From Malachius bipustulatus (taxonomy: Eukaryota; Arthropoda; Insecta; Coleoptera; Melyridae), in assembly GCA_910589415.1 (NCBI GenBank), contig OU342631.1:8494001-8558000 (forward strand): a stretch of DNA of 64,000 nucleotides, given 5' to 3'. Made by a program: the position numbers and the translations under genes. Positions 22,457 through 35,200 of this stretch are shown one piece after another. Under the pieces are notes generated by a model, which worked only from the letters and a program-made list of their open reading frames with translations, did not search any database and was not told the DNA's origin. The first letter of the stretch is position 1. Each line of letters begins with the position of its first letter.

Positions 22457-23392
22457 CGAGGTCTGGCTATTAAATAACGAGACTGCATATGAAAAAGAGG
22501 TTTGTTGTTAAAATTATTGTACAATCGAATGCTCCCCTTCAAGGCACTCCCCTCCCCTCGCCACACACCGTTTCATTCGTTTTTTCCATTGGTCAAAGCA
22601 ATGCTAGCAGTCTTCTTTTGTGACAGAATTTAGAAGCTCCGGCGATTTTCGCTTCACCTATTCCATCGACTCAAACCGGGTTCCTTTTAAGGCAGACTTG
22701 ATCTTCAGAAACAAGAAAAAGTCACAAGGCGCTTAATCGGGTGAGTATGGCGCGTGTTCAATCACTGGGGTGCCTCTAGCGGCTAAATAACGCTTCACAG
22801 ACAGCGCGTTATGGGCAGGCGCATTGTCTTGGTGCAAGATCCACGACTTGTTTTTCCACAACTCCGGCCGTTTCTTACGAACTCGCTCTCGCTGCGTTGC
22901 CAAAACATGGCGAGAGTCTCAGCGTCTGGCGTTTACAGTCTCAGCAATCATCCGAATGCTCATACGACGATCTCCGCGCACAATTTCATTGATTTTGGTC
23001 ACTGTTTGCGGAGTTGAAACAGACACAGGTCGACCTGGACGTTGGTCATCTTCGATGCTCTCCCCATCTTCAGAAAACCTTTTATGCCATTCGAAAACAC
23101 GTGCACGAGGTAGAGAATATTCACCAAAGGCCTCTTTCAACAATTTAAAGCACTCGAGAAATTTCACATTGATTCATTGCTCATGTTTTTCGTCACAAAT
23201 TGTTATCGGCACGAGAAAAAAACGCGTTCGTTTTCAACTTTTATAGAAAAAATACTACTAAAGTGACAAAAACATGTTTTCATATTGACGAAGCAGACAC
23301 TACACGCTAACCACCGCTGCATTCGTTTTCCTCCCCACCCCTCTAGGACGCCTTCTGTGCGCGCAGTCTCGTTATTTAATAGCCAGACCTCG
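22457..23392 (-). mobile_element. Internally deleted mariner element (D34D type) with intact terminal repeats
   Basis: The ends are CGAGGTCTGGCTATTAAATA and its exact complement, flanked by TA (22455-22456 and 23393-23394). Total 936 bp against about 1.3 kb for a complete mariner. The minus strand encodes the N-terminal helix-turn-helix part (23167-22919: RARVFEWHKRFSEDGESIED, then DDQRPGRPVSV). It then jumps to the C-terminal catalytic part with WILHQDNAPAHNAL (second Asp) and HAPYSPD, a stop, then APCDFFLF (third Asp) near 22700-22860. The first Asp segment is deleted. With the deletion, the stop and an N-terminal frame break, no transposase is made, but the ends could still be recognised in trans. 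Confidence 0.85.
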
Positions 23393-23812
23393 TATACATC
23401 ATGATCAGCAGTAACGACACAACAGCCCGCAATCAATTACTTGTCAAAAGTTTTATTAGACAACTAACGCCCTCAATGGCAGCGTCTACTTAATTTTAAT
23501 ATTTCAAACAGTTGATATTTGCGAAAATTACGATAAATATCTAGGGACTTCACAAAACATAATTTCATATCCACCTACTTCGTCAATAAAAAAGAAAGAG
23601 CCACGTTTCAAATTTTTAATAATACTTTTTGATACGTAAAAGTTTTTCTCTTTTAAAAAATTCATGGAAATCTTTGAGGTGTTTTTGTTTTTTAATAATA
23701 TCACAACTTAAAACATTATTAAGTAACAAGTTAATGCAACAAACGTTGTATATTTTAGAATGTAATAAATAGTGTAAATAGTTCAATATTAATTAAATAC
23801 AAATACATCATC

Positions 23813-23840
23813 AGTTAGTTAGTTAGTTAGTTAGTTAGTA
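23813..23840. repeat. (TTAG)n microsatellite
   Basis: Seven tandem TTAG units. This differs by one base from the insect telomere unit TTAGG and is an ordinary microsatellite. Confidence 0.9.
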
Positions 23841-23898
23841 GTAAACGCAGCTGCTACACAATGAGCCAGGAATTGTAATTATCATGTATGTATGTATA

Positions 23899-24609
23899 CA
23901 GGGTAAGTCATTGATATGGGAAAGCTCGATTGCACCTACACCATTAAAGATATCGAAATGAACCAAAAAGTGCTGTAAATGGGAGGGTAAAGTGCAGTTT
24001 GTAAAATTATTTTCAGATACACAGGATGGCCCAATATCGCTGTACGCCATACAACTTTGTTATTTTAAATAGGACACCCTCTCGGCTCGAGATATGGAAA
24101 AACGGTTTACATGTCCCTATCTTAATTTTTAATTTGGTATCCTATCATGTAGCTGAAATTTTTATACCGAGTGATGAAAATAATCAAATTTTTTACCACT
24201 CTGTATAAAAATTTCATCCATCCAATAGGATACCGCTTGAAAAGTTAAGATAGGAACATGTAAACCGTTTTTCCATATCTCGAGCCGTTTTCAATATAAG
24301 CTGCTTTGAAAATGGAAAATCGCGATTTTCATTTGTTTATAACTCATAAATCGCTCATTACAAACTTCAACTTTACAAACCATTCTTTTTTACTTTTCTC
24401 AAATAATCTGAAGATGTAATAATATAGAGGGTGTCCCATTTAAAATAACAAAGTTGTATGGTGTACAGCGATATTGGGCCATCCTGTGTATCTGAAAATA
24501 ATTTTACAAACTGCACTTTACCCTCCCATTTACAGCACTTTTTGGTTCATTTCGATATCTTTAATGGTGTAGGTGCAATCGAGCTTTCCCATATCAATGA
24601 CTTACCCTG
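23899..24609. mobile_element. 711-bp foldback element, TA target site
   Basis: The left end CAGGGTAAGTCATTGATATG and its complement at the right end are flanked by TA (23897-23898, 24610-24611). The outer arms of about 120 bases are nearly perfect. A second inner pair (AAAACGGTTTACATG and complement) surrounds the centre near 24190-24215. Apparent open frames (23835-24050, 24026-24208) are arms of the palindrome, not genes. Confidence 0.85.
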
Positions 24610-24619
24610 TATACAAGCA

Positions 24620-26202
24620 TTGTTAATATAATAAAGTGAATAATTGTCTACAGTGCCGTCCTATATTATAATATTATTTTAACCTGGTAAAGCAATATTT
24701 ACTTATTTATTATTAATAGCCATAATAATAATATATTATTTTCTTACTAAAATTATATAGAATTAATTACCTAACTATCACATTTGGTTCACATAAGTTT
24801 AATATAATAAACTTCAAATTCCTATTCAGTATAAGAATTAAATCATTTTCAAGCAGCCAGTTTTCAAAACAATCTCATGTGAATAATAATAATTATTATT
24901 GTTTACCTGTAAATTAACCATTATTGTTAAAAAAATGAGAGAATGGTCCAGAAACATGATCTTCAATTAATTAACTCTAGAAAGACATAATTTTTCATGC
25001 TCTAGAACGATACTTCTTGAGCTCTCAAACGAGATATGTGACATTTTGAAACGTACCTCTAGATCTAAATCGTCACCTGTTAATATTTCAAGATCAGGAG
25101 GAAATTTATGAAGAAGAAGAAGAAGGGTAGTGACAAGCGATTGTGCAAATGTATAAGAGTTGTATTTAGTACCAGTGCCAGTACTGGTATTAATAATAAT
25201 TTCTTCTAAATAAAGTGAATTTCATAATAGTGGTGTCAGAAGTGGGATATTTAATTGATTAAATGGTAGATCTTAGTAGCCAAATTGATTAAAAAGTAGT
25301 TATTGATGGAGTCCCAGTCCCAGAGAAAAAAACGTACATCAAGTTATCAACCCCCTACAAATGGGACTGCTTGTTGCAGAACGTCATTGTAGAGTTAAAT
25401 TTTCATTTTATCAACTCCAAAACGTGAATTTATGTATTAAGAGTTTATAGAATCACCCCATATAAAGATGAGGTGATACAAACATTAATTATTAACAATA
25501 AATGATTAACAAATATCAGAACAAATAAGAAAAAAAACATTGATAACTTATTAATTAAGATTTATAAACTGGTAATATAAAACTAGGAAATAATATGCTA
25601 TTTTACATTATGACAGCGAGTTAGTTTAAAATTGATTGCATGATTTGGACCCCAGACAGGCAGACAGACTAAAAAATAGAAAGCGAGTTAATAAAAAAAG
25701 TGGTAAAAAGTTCATTTCTAACTGGTTAATCGGTTATTCAAACGTTTTCAAACCATCTCTCTTTTGAATTTATTCATTTTATTTCTATTTCACTCATCTT
25801 CTGAATACAGTCATTGTTGAGAATGATTAATAATAAAGCGATAGGTACTCATCTCATACGAATAGGTCAATTTAATAAATGACTAGAACTAGAACTAGAA
25901 TTCTACTAAAACATTCGAATTAAATTAATACATCAACAAAAAATTCAACTATAACGTTCAAGATCATTAGATACAATAAAAATGATTGTAAATAATCTCC
26001 GATAATAATAAATATAAAATAAATATCTTTAATCATTTTCAGACACATGCAGCGTTAATATCTTAGGAAAAGTTCACTAATCCTAATAAAAGAGATGATT
26101 ACATAATAATATCTTCAAATTGTATTAAATTATTAATACAACTTGTGCAGATTATCACTGAGCGTAAATATAAATAAACAGTACCAAACGGTGCCTGGTG
26201 CC
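24620..26202. other. AT-rich intergenic stretch and 3' flank of the PH-domain gene
   Basis: No coding similarity. Short features only: an AATAATAATTATTATT palindrome near 24884-24900, a GAAGAAGAAGAAG run near 25110, and a CTAGAA triple repeat near 25885. On the minus strand the sequence below 26203 is the 3' UTR of the PH gene; TTTATTTATA-type (AATAAA on minus) signals occur near 26170-26180. Confidence 0.5.
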
Positions 26203-29200
26203 TTACAATATCTGCAAGTGCACGGTACCGGCGGGCCAGGACTTCATCAGGGAATTATAAACGTCCATACACCTCTTGCTCAACGGATCCGTTTCCGGTA
26301 TGGTGCTCAACGGGAAGCAATCGCCCTGGAAAAATAACAAACAGATTGAGTGAACAGATTGATAAAACTACTAAAAAATTCCTCACATTGTCATTATTGT
26401 ACGCCCACAACAATTCCAAGGTACAGATGAACCTTTCCAGTTCGGAGTTCGAAGAAAAGTACAGGATCCAATCGCCGCTGCATTCGTGGACTTCCCGGCA
26501 CGAAAATTCCTGTAAAAAATTCAAATCAAGTAACCTTTCACTCTCTTTTTGCCATAAAAAAGTCATAACCGGGATAAGGGTAAGAGAATTTCTTTTTGAG
26601 AGTGTTAGAATTGAAGGGGTGGCCATCATGTAGCAGGTTGAAGAGGAGAGACCAGGAGGTTTTTGAGCGACTGGGAACAACCATTTCTAGAGAGATGCAG
26701 AGATTTTAGGTTATAGGTACTTAAAATAAGATAGAGAGAGAGAGGTTTCATAAAAATTGATTCAATCTCTGTTTTTTCAAAACATGGGATGAGAGTATCA
26801 TTAATAATTATCGACACCTAAACTTGTCAATTATTCATCTATTAGTTTCTATCAAGTTGATGTGGGAATTTATAATTTAAATGCATTTTTTACAATAATT
26901 AAAATAACACAACGTAGGGCACACAATGTCAAATTACACTTTTAAACCCCCTTTCCTCGCATTAATAAACTGAAATATTTAATCACAAACAAGAATCACT
27001 CTTACCAGTATACACCAGCTTTGTTCAGCAGACGGTAACCGGAATGACGTCAGATCTTCAATGCTGGCGCAAGAGAGCGCTTGCGGAGACTTTGGTGCGA
27101 GTCGCTGATCGTCCACCGCACCGGGAACGACCGCGCTGGGGAAAACTTCCCTGACGGTCAGGATGTGATCACTGGTGAGCATCAACGAACAGCACTGAGT
27201 GGCCGATTTATCGCGGTTGCTGTAAGCCTGGAAAACGATCGAAAATCACAATCATAATAAAATAATTAAATTTCTGCACGTACACCACTGGCGGCGTAGA
27301 TGAGAGCTTGCAGCCAGTCGCTGGCGACGTACTCGTCGGGCGCTGCCAACTGGATGCTCCTGCCGTCTATTATGAGCTGGAACGTGTGCGGTCTGGGACA
27401 ATTCAGCAGCCTCCTGGCCCCCTGACAGCTGCCGTTGATCAGGGGGAACACCCTCATCGGAACTCTTTGAGACGCCGACGAGAGCATGTATAATACTCCG
27501 GCTCTGCAAGGGTGCAAAGTTTAGAAACTTTCGCGGGTGCTTTGGTTTCGAGTCACGTACTTTAAAATGCAGTAGGCGGTCTCCCATCGGTTGACGGAGT
27601 CGGTAGTTTTGAACATCAGAGGACCCTCCTTGTTCGGGCCCATGAGACTCATGTCGCTCATGTCGTTCACAAAGTCTTGCAAGTGGACAATGCTGTAGTA
27701 ATAATACTCTTCGTCCTGCAAAACAAACCAATTTTACCACAGATGAATCAACAAATTTTTGACATTTATGCTGAAGAGATTTGCCTATTGTTCTTCTTCT
27801 TTTTTCTTCCGATACCTAAAAACTGAACCTGTCAAGATTCTGGAATGCAATCTCATGGGACACTCTTCAACTCTTCTAGACAGTTGAAATGACGAGTCAG
27901 CTATTTTTCCAGAACAACTCCAGAATGAATGAAATAATGTCTTGATCTCAGCCAAAAGGGACGCTTAAGGTGGAGGGTGCTTGCAAAAAGCAAGCGTAGC
28001 TTGGAATGTGATCAATCAGAGAAGAAGGCTAAGAGAGAAAGCAATACATTTATTGTGAAGTGAATTAGAAAAGAGCTACCAGTTATGTTTAATAACAGTG
28101 AGATTAGGAAGAAGTTGGTAAACATAAAGCCGCGACCTCCAGCTAAATACGGTGCCATAGAGAGGCGCATATAAATAAAAATAACTGATAGTCTTGTCGA
28201 GGTTAATTAAAAAAAAAAAAAAAAAAAACATTAACTCACCTTATCGACGACCGTCTGTTTACAAATGGCCCTTCTGAGCGCGACCATATCCCTCATGGAC
28301 ATCTCCCTGACGGCCGGCAATCGGGGCCTGTTCGCGTCTCGCCGCATCGCCATCTCCAGCTGTCCGACGAGCTCTCCCGTCAATGACGAGCAGCCCGTCG
28401 ATATGATGAACTGCATGTCGCGATCGTAGTTCGAGAAACAGACCGTCTGAGCGTCGGGACCGACGAGGATCGCGTTCAGCTCGGTGTGGGGGAGCACAAA
28501 GTGGTTGGTGTAGGAGGCGCCGCCCGGATGGAGACCGGCCACGTAGAGAGTGGTGTCGGTGAGGATGACTATGAGAGGTTTGGAGTCACCCAGCGGGGTG
28601 TAAGCGCTCCGGACCGGATACACCTGCGAAGACAGATTTTGACTAAAATAGTAACGGAATACAGCCCTCGAGGTTACCATTATCTTTTTTTTTTTATTAA
28701 CAATTTAGTGACGCTTTTTTTGCTTATAAAAGAAAAACTGATGGAGCAATGTTAATGGTTCTAATAGACGAATTGAGGAGAATTAAAATACGAAGAAAAT
28801 AAGAGCTGAAACAGCCCGATCGGTTAATAATTAGGGGGAAAAAAAACGAAAAATAGCATTTTTTCAAAATTTTTTAACATGAAGCAGTTAAGAGATGGGG
28901 GCTATTTCCGCATGTGGTAGCATCGGGGGTTTTCCGTTACTATTTTTGTCATGAAAAAATTCTATTTGCTTGGTTTAAATTTAATTTTCTGAAAACAGGA
29001 AAAAATGATCATTCAATTTAGAATTTTTTTAGAACTGATCGTGTTCCTGATATTTCCTGAATAGAAAGTGAAAAAAAAGTTACCTAAGAGAGAATGAAAT
29101 ATTGAAAATAACTTTCATTGAGCTGATAATTTCTCGCTATTACAGAATACTGATAATACCAATCGTTTTATTTTTCTAACCTTTCTTAAAGGGTGAATCT

Positions 29201-32200
29201 TTTACATGTTTTTTTGACTTATCACCTGTTATAAATTAGATAAGAGATAATCCACAATCAGAATTTACATTTGCATCACAGGAGGAAGCCACAAGTATTG
29301 AAGAATTAAACGAATCAATTACTGCATTAGGAAGGCAAGGCGTACCTACGTAACAGCTGCTCTTTTTATCGGTAATAAAGTAGTGCTCATTTTATTAATA
29401 GTCTAGGTCACTCCTGTTGATGTTTCCCTAGCACCAGCAGTACCGGAAGTACTAAAAATAGAACTTTCAAACCGAAAAACAGTTCAAAGTGAGTGAAGTG
29501 AACTTCGATCAAACATTCCTAGTAAGTTTTCAAACTGAATATCAAATTTTATTGAAACTGTTTAACTGAAATGCAACTAACTACAATAAACCAACTCGAT
29601 TTAGTTTGTCTTGTCAATAAAAACAAATGTCACATGTCATCATTTGTTTCATACATAACATTATCATTTTTTTCTTATTGTTTCTTATAAACTTATTTTT
29701 TTATTATTACAAACAAAAAACATTTTTCATCTTTTCACTATGTTCATTTAAAAAAACTAAATTAGGTACAGCCAAAATTAAATTATAGCCCAATACTTAC
29801 TTAATTATAGCATAAAACTCAATTATAATAGCCCAATACTCAATTATAGCCAAAAACTTAATTCTAGCCCAAACCAATACAGCCAAAAACTCAATTACAG
29901 TCCAAAATCCAATTATAGCCCATAATTAAATTTAGCCCAAAACTCAATTATAGTCTAAGACAATTATGGCCCTTAACTTGATTATAATATCCCGAAATTA
30001 AATTACCTCAAGCCCAAAACTCAATTCTAGCCCAAACTCAATTATAATCAAAAACTCAATTATAGCCCAAAATTATATTAGTATAGCCTATAAAATTACA
30101 TTAGTATAGTCCAAAGCTCAACTGTAGTCTAACAGCGGGTATTATAAAGGCTCATTAAGTTAACGGGCAGATTTCTGTGGCCATTTCTGAAGAAGGAATC
30201 GAGTCTAAGTGAATTTTTTTGTAATTTATCTATTCTTGACATGAAAGTCATTACAAAAACAAAAATGTTAATAAAAGTCATTTGACGTCGATATTACCTT
30301 CAAAAACGAGCACAGAAATCTGCCCGTTAGCCTAATGAACGTTTATAATATTGGCTGTAAGACAACTATAGCCGTTAACTCGATTATAATAGTCCGAAAT
30401 TAAATTATCCATAGCCCAAAACCCAATTCTAACCCAAACTCAATTATAATTACAGTACAAAAACTCAATTATAGCCCAAAACTCAATCATAGTCAAAAAC
30501 TCAATTATAGCCCTTAATTCAATTATAGCCCAAAATTACATTAGTGTAGTCCAAAATTAAATTAACATAGCCCGAAACTCAATTCTAGCCCATACTCAAT
30601 TATCATCAAAAACTCAATTATAGTCCAAAACTCAATTACATATAGCCCAAAAATTAATTATAGCCCTTAATTCAATTATAGGCCAAAATTTAATTAGTGT
30701 AGTATAAAATTAAATGAACATAGCCCAAAACTCAATTACCTCTAGCCCAAAACTCAATTATAGTTCAAAAGATAATAATTATTGCCCCAACTCGATTATA
30801 GCTAAAATTTTCCATAGCCCAAAACTCAATTATAGCCCATACTCAATTATAATCAAAAAACTCAATTATAACCCTAATTCAAATGTAGCCCAAATTTATA
30901 TCAGTATAGCCCAAAATTACATTAGTATAGTCCAAAAGACAATTATAGCCCTTAATCTGATTATAGCCCAAAACTAAATTATAGCCCACAACTAAATTAA
31001 CATTATAGCTCAAAACTAAATTATAGCTCAAAGTGCTCCAAGAAACCAAATCTCAAAAAAAAAAACAACAAAACAACAAGAAAGGAAATTAAAACCACTC
31101 ACCCTCAACAATTTCTCCGATCGATTTCTAAAAAGCTCGTTCCTGAACTGAATCAGCATTTTCATGTCGAAACCGTCCGCGCACTTCTTCATTTTCTCCA
31201 TCCCCAATAAAACCTCCCTTTCCAGTTCTTCGTTCACTTCCCTCTCTCTCGACCCGTCGACGCGCCCGCCCTTGATCCGAAGTCCCAGTCCCCGCTTCTC
31301 CTTTCTCAGCTTCCCTTCCGCTTTCAAGTCCAGCATCTTCTTAATGGTGACGTTCCTGAGGAACCGATTAATGAGAGACGACTTGGAGCCGGCCGGACGC
31401 AAGTTCGGCAAGCTCCTGCTGGCCAGAATCTCGTTATCGACGTTCGCCTTGCCGTCTGAGTCGGCACAGACGGACTTGAAAGGCGAAAGAGAGTAATGGT
31501 TGTTTTTCTTCACTCTGTGCTTCGGCGAGTTCAAGTGACGGGAACTGTTGTTGGTCAGCTCGGAGAAATCGGACAGAATGGTCTCGTTATCGGACCAGTC
31601 CATTTTGGTGACGGGGGCGTACTTGTTCGAGTTTTTTGGCGTCGGGGGCGGTTCGGCGGCGACTTTGTCTTCTTTTTCCTCCGAGTCGGCGCTGATGAAC
31701 TCGAAATCTTCGCCCGGCTCCCTGTCGGGAGTCAGTTTAGCTTTTCGACGAAAAAAATTGAACTCGTTCAAGATCGTCTGGTAGATCGTCGAGCTCTTCG
31801 GTTTGCTCTGCTGCTCGAAGGACTTCTGGAACTTGTCGTACTCGTACGAGTAACTGATCCCTTTGTGCTCGTAGACGTTACTGTCGCACAGAATTATGTT
31901 GGCCGGTAACGCCTTGGACGTGGTCGGGTAGTTCGGATAAAATCCCTCACTTTTCGTCAATTTCAAGTTGTTTTTGGCCGTCTCCACGGGGTTAACGATC
32001 GTTTGTACCACCTGCACTTGCAACGGTTTCACTTCCAACGAATCGTAGCTCATTTTCGTCAACGATTTCCTCCTTTCGGTGACGTCTTGCGATGACGAAT
32101 ACACGCTGACGTCTTCCTGACCTTCCGGAACTCCTCTCTCCGCCAAAGGAACCGAACTCGAGAAGAGGATATTTTTCAAGCTGCCGAATATGTTCGAGTC

Positions 32201-35200
32201 CAACAAGTTTGCCTCGGACTTCTTCTTCCTCAAGTTGGTTTCTTCGTGGACGATTTTAGTGTCGATGTACTTCTTCTTGGTTTTCTTCAGGCAAGACGAC
32301 TTTGGTAGTTTCTGGGTGGGTTCCTTTTTGACGATATTCTCGTCGGGGCTGTCTTCTTCGTCGATCGAGCTGGAGATGCTGCCGCTCCCGCTGCTACCGT
32401 TTGAACTGGAGGACGTCGATGAAATCCGGGGATTCTGGACGTATATGTCCGATTTTACTTCACGGTTCGATTCAGGCTTCTCGTAATAAGGCGCGTCCCC
32501 TTCCGCCGCCCAGCTGTACCGTCCCTTGACTACATCTGCTTTCCGTACAAAACCTGATTAATAGAAACGAGAATGAACAACACGAAACAATAAAATTTGC
32601 CATTGAACTAGTCAGTTTTCCTGGATCTGCTTTTTTATTGATGCAAAATCACCTGGGGTGATGTTATCACGAGCTTTCCAACCATAATATCTGGGTTTCC
32701 CCTAAATAAGCACAGTGGTTTTCCAGACAATTATGGAAAACCGTTTTGGCTAGCTAGTACTAGAAGGGAGACTTTGAAATAAGTACTAGTAGTAAAAAAA
32801 AACCGAAAGCTACAGGAGTTTTGGCCATTTTACGAGCTTTTCAAGGGGCCTGTTTCAGATAGTGATAATTGGATTGGAGATAAGGGTGTGTGTTTCTATC
32901 ACAATTAAAATCAGTGCATTTTGACAGTTGTATTGACATCAGCCCCATGTCAGTTGTATAGGATATGGTAGCCCGTCATCTCCCACAGATCATTTTGACA
33001 GTTGTATTGACATCAGCCCCATGTCAGTTGTATAGGATATGGTAGCCCGTCATCTCCCACAGATCAAAAAGGTTTTGGTGGAATCAAGTGCCAGAATGTT
33101 CTGGAATGTTCTCGAAGATTCTCAGTGAGCGTGGCTTTCGTGTGAGGCCCGACAATGGATATAGAATGTTCTGGTTTATTCCAGAATTGTCAGAATATTC
33201 ACTAGTGTTCTTGATTGTTTTAGATTTTAGAATGTTCTAGAATAATAATGTTTTTGAAGGTTTTATAATTGTCAGAAATGCTCGGGGGTCTCTTGGAATG
33301 TTCCAAAATATTCAATCATGTTCCAGAAGGTTGCAGAGTATTCTAGATTGTTTTGGATCATTCCAGAATTTTAAAAATTATTCATGAATGTCTTGGATTG
33401 TTTATGAATGTCCTGAGATGTTCTAGAATGTTATAAACATCTTGGAAAATGTTATATACTGTTCCTTAATATAAAAAAATTTCCAGAATGTTGAGAAATG
33501 GTCTAGAATATTGGAAAATGGTTCTAGACTGTCTAAGAATTTCCTGGAATGCTGTCATAATTTCCTAGAATCTTATAGAATGTTCTAAAAAATTACACAA
33601 CATCGGAGAATGTTCTAGAATATTTAAGAACGTTTGAGAATATCTACAGGGTGCACCATATATCCTTCTCTATATTGCTATCTCCTAACGCTAACAGATA
33701 CAGGGTCGGTTAAACAAGTTCAGAGGAGCGCAATTTTGTGGCCATCTCTATTCCGTCGACACATACGAGATATCAGTGACCGTTCCCGAAATATCCTGAA
33801 AAAACTGAAAAATCGAGATTTCTTATTTTTTACATTATCTCTTTTATTATTGGAGATTAATAAATAATTTTTTGTGAACTTACATAAGTCGGCAAAAGCT
33901 ACCCATCTGACATTTCAAAAATTTTCAAAGCCGACTAGATCCCAGAATTTTCATAGTCAACTTTCGTTTTTCTTATGACCACCATATTGTTTTTTTATGT
34001 TCTTCGGTATAAAAAAAATCATAAAAACTAAAAATTGTTTAATTCAAAAAAATTAATAAAAAAAAATTATTCTTCTTTTTTCTTTACAAAAAAAGACACC
34101 TTTTTACACCGAATTTCATAAATAAATTAAAAAACCATAAGGCAAGCACTATTTCGGCGTATTTTACAAATGTTGACGTTTTTCGACGATTTTTTATTAG
34201 GTTTTTCTTCGAAAAAAGAAGAATAAAAATTTAAAATTTATTTTTGAAGTTTATTAATTTTTGGTTTCCATTATTTTTTTCATATCGAACGACATAAAAA
34301 AATAATATGGCGGCCATAAGAAAAACGAAAGTTGGCTATGAAAACTCTGGGATCTAGTCGGCTTTGAAAATTTTTGAAAAGATGAATAGCTCATAACGGC
34401 TTATGTAAGCCTACGAAAAATTATTTATAAATTTCCAATTGTAAGAAAGATATGGCAAAAATAACATTTCTCGATTTTTCAATTTTTTCAGGATATTTCA
34501 GGAACGGTCACAGATATCTTGCATGTTTTGACGAATTCGAGATGGCCACAAAACTGCGCATCTTTTCTCTCATTTAACCGACACTGTATCTCTTAGCGTT
34601 CAGGAGATAGCAATATAGAGGAGGATACATGGTGCACCCTGTATAATTTTACAGAATGTTTTAATATGTTTTAGAATGTTCCAAAATGTTGTAGAATGTT
34701 CTAGAATGGTACAAAATGGTTCAAAAAATGTTTCACAATGTTCAATAATATCTAGAACTTTACTTTGGAATGATTTAGAATATTCCAGAACCTTGTATCA
34801 TATTCTAGATCTAGAATGGTAAAAAATGGTTGCAAAATGTTTAAAAATGTCCGCTAATGTTCTAAAATGCTGTCTATAATCTTCTAGAATGATTTAGGAT
34901 TTTCTAGAATGTTAAAGAATGGTCAAAATTATCTTTGGTTTTCTAGAATGTTCTATAACATTTCATAAAGTCCGAGGATGTTCTAGAATGTTATAAAATA
35001 TCTCGTAAAATGTTATATTATATTTACCTACATAGATTGTTCCGTAATATTGTAGAATGTTTCAAAATGTGCAAGAATATCCAGAACGTTACGGAATGTA
35101 TGTTTTAAGAATGTTGTGTAAAGTTCTGGAATGATTAAAAATGGTTCTACAATGTTTCAGAATGTTTGAGAATATCTAGAACAAAACAGAATGTTTCGGT

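Noticed and set aside
23813..23840. Telomere-like (TTAG)n
   Set aside because: The insect unit is TTAGG; this is a 4-base microsatellite of only seven units.
30714..30977. 87-aa open frame with NYSSKDN-like repeats
   Set aside because: It is a reading of the AATTATAGCCC minisatellite inside an intron, not a gene.
31164..32486. Several plus-strand open frames opposite the PH-gene exon
   Set aside because: Shadows of the minus-strand coding exon 32553-31103, which has proper splice sites and phase.
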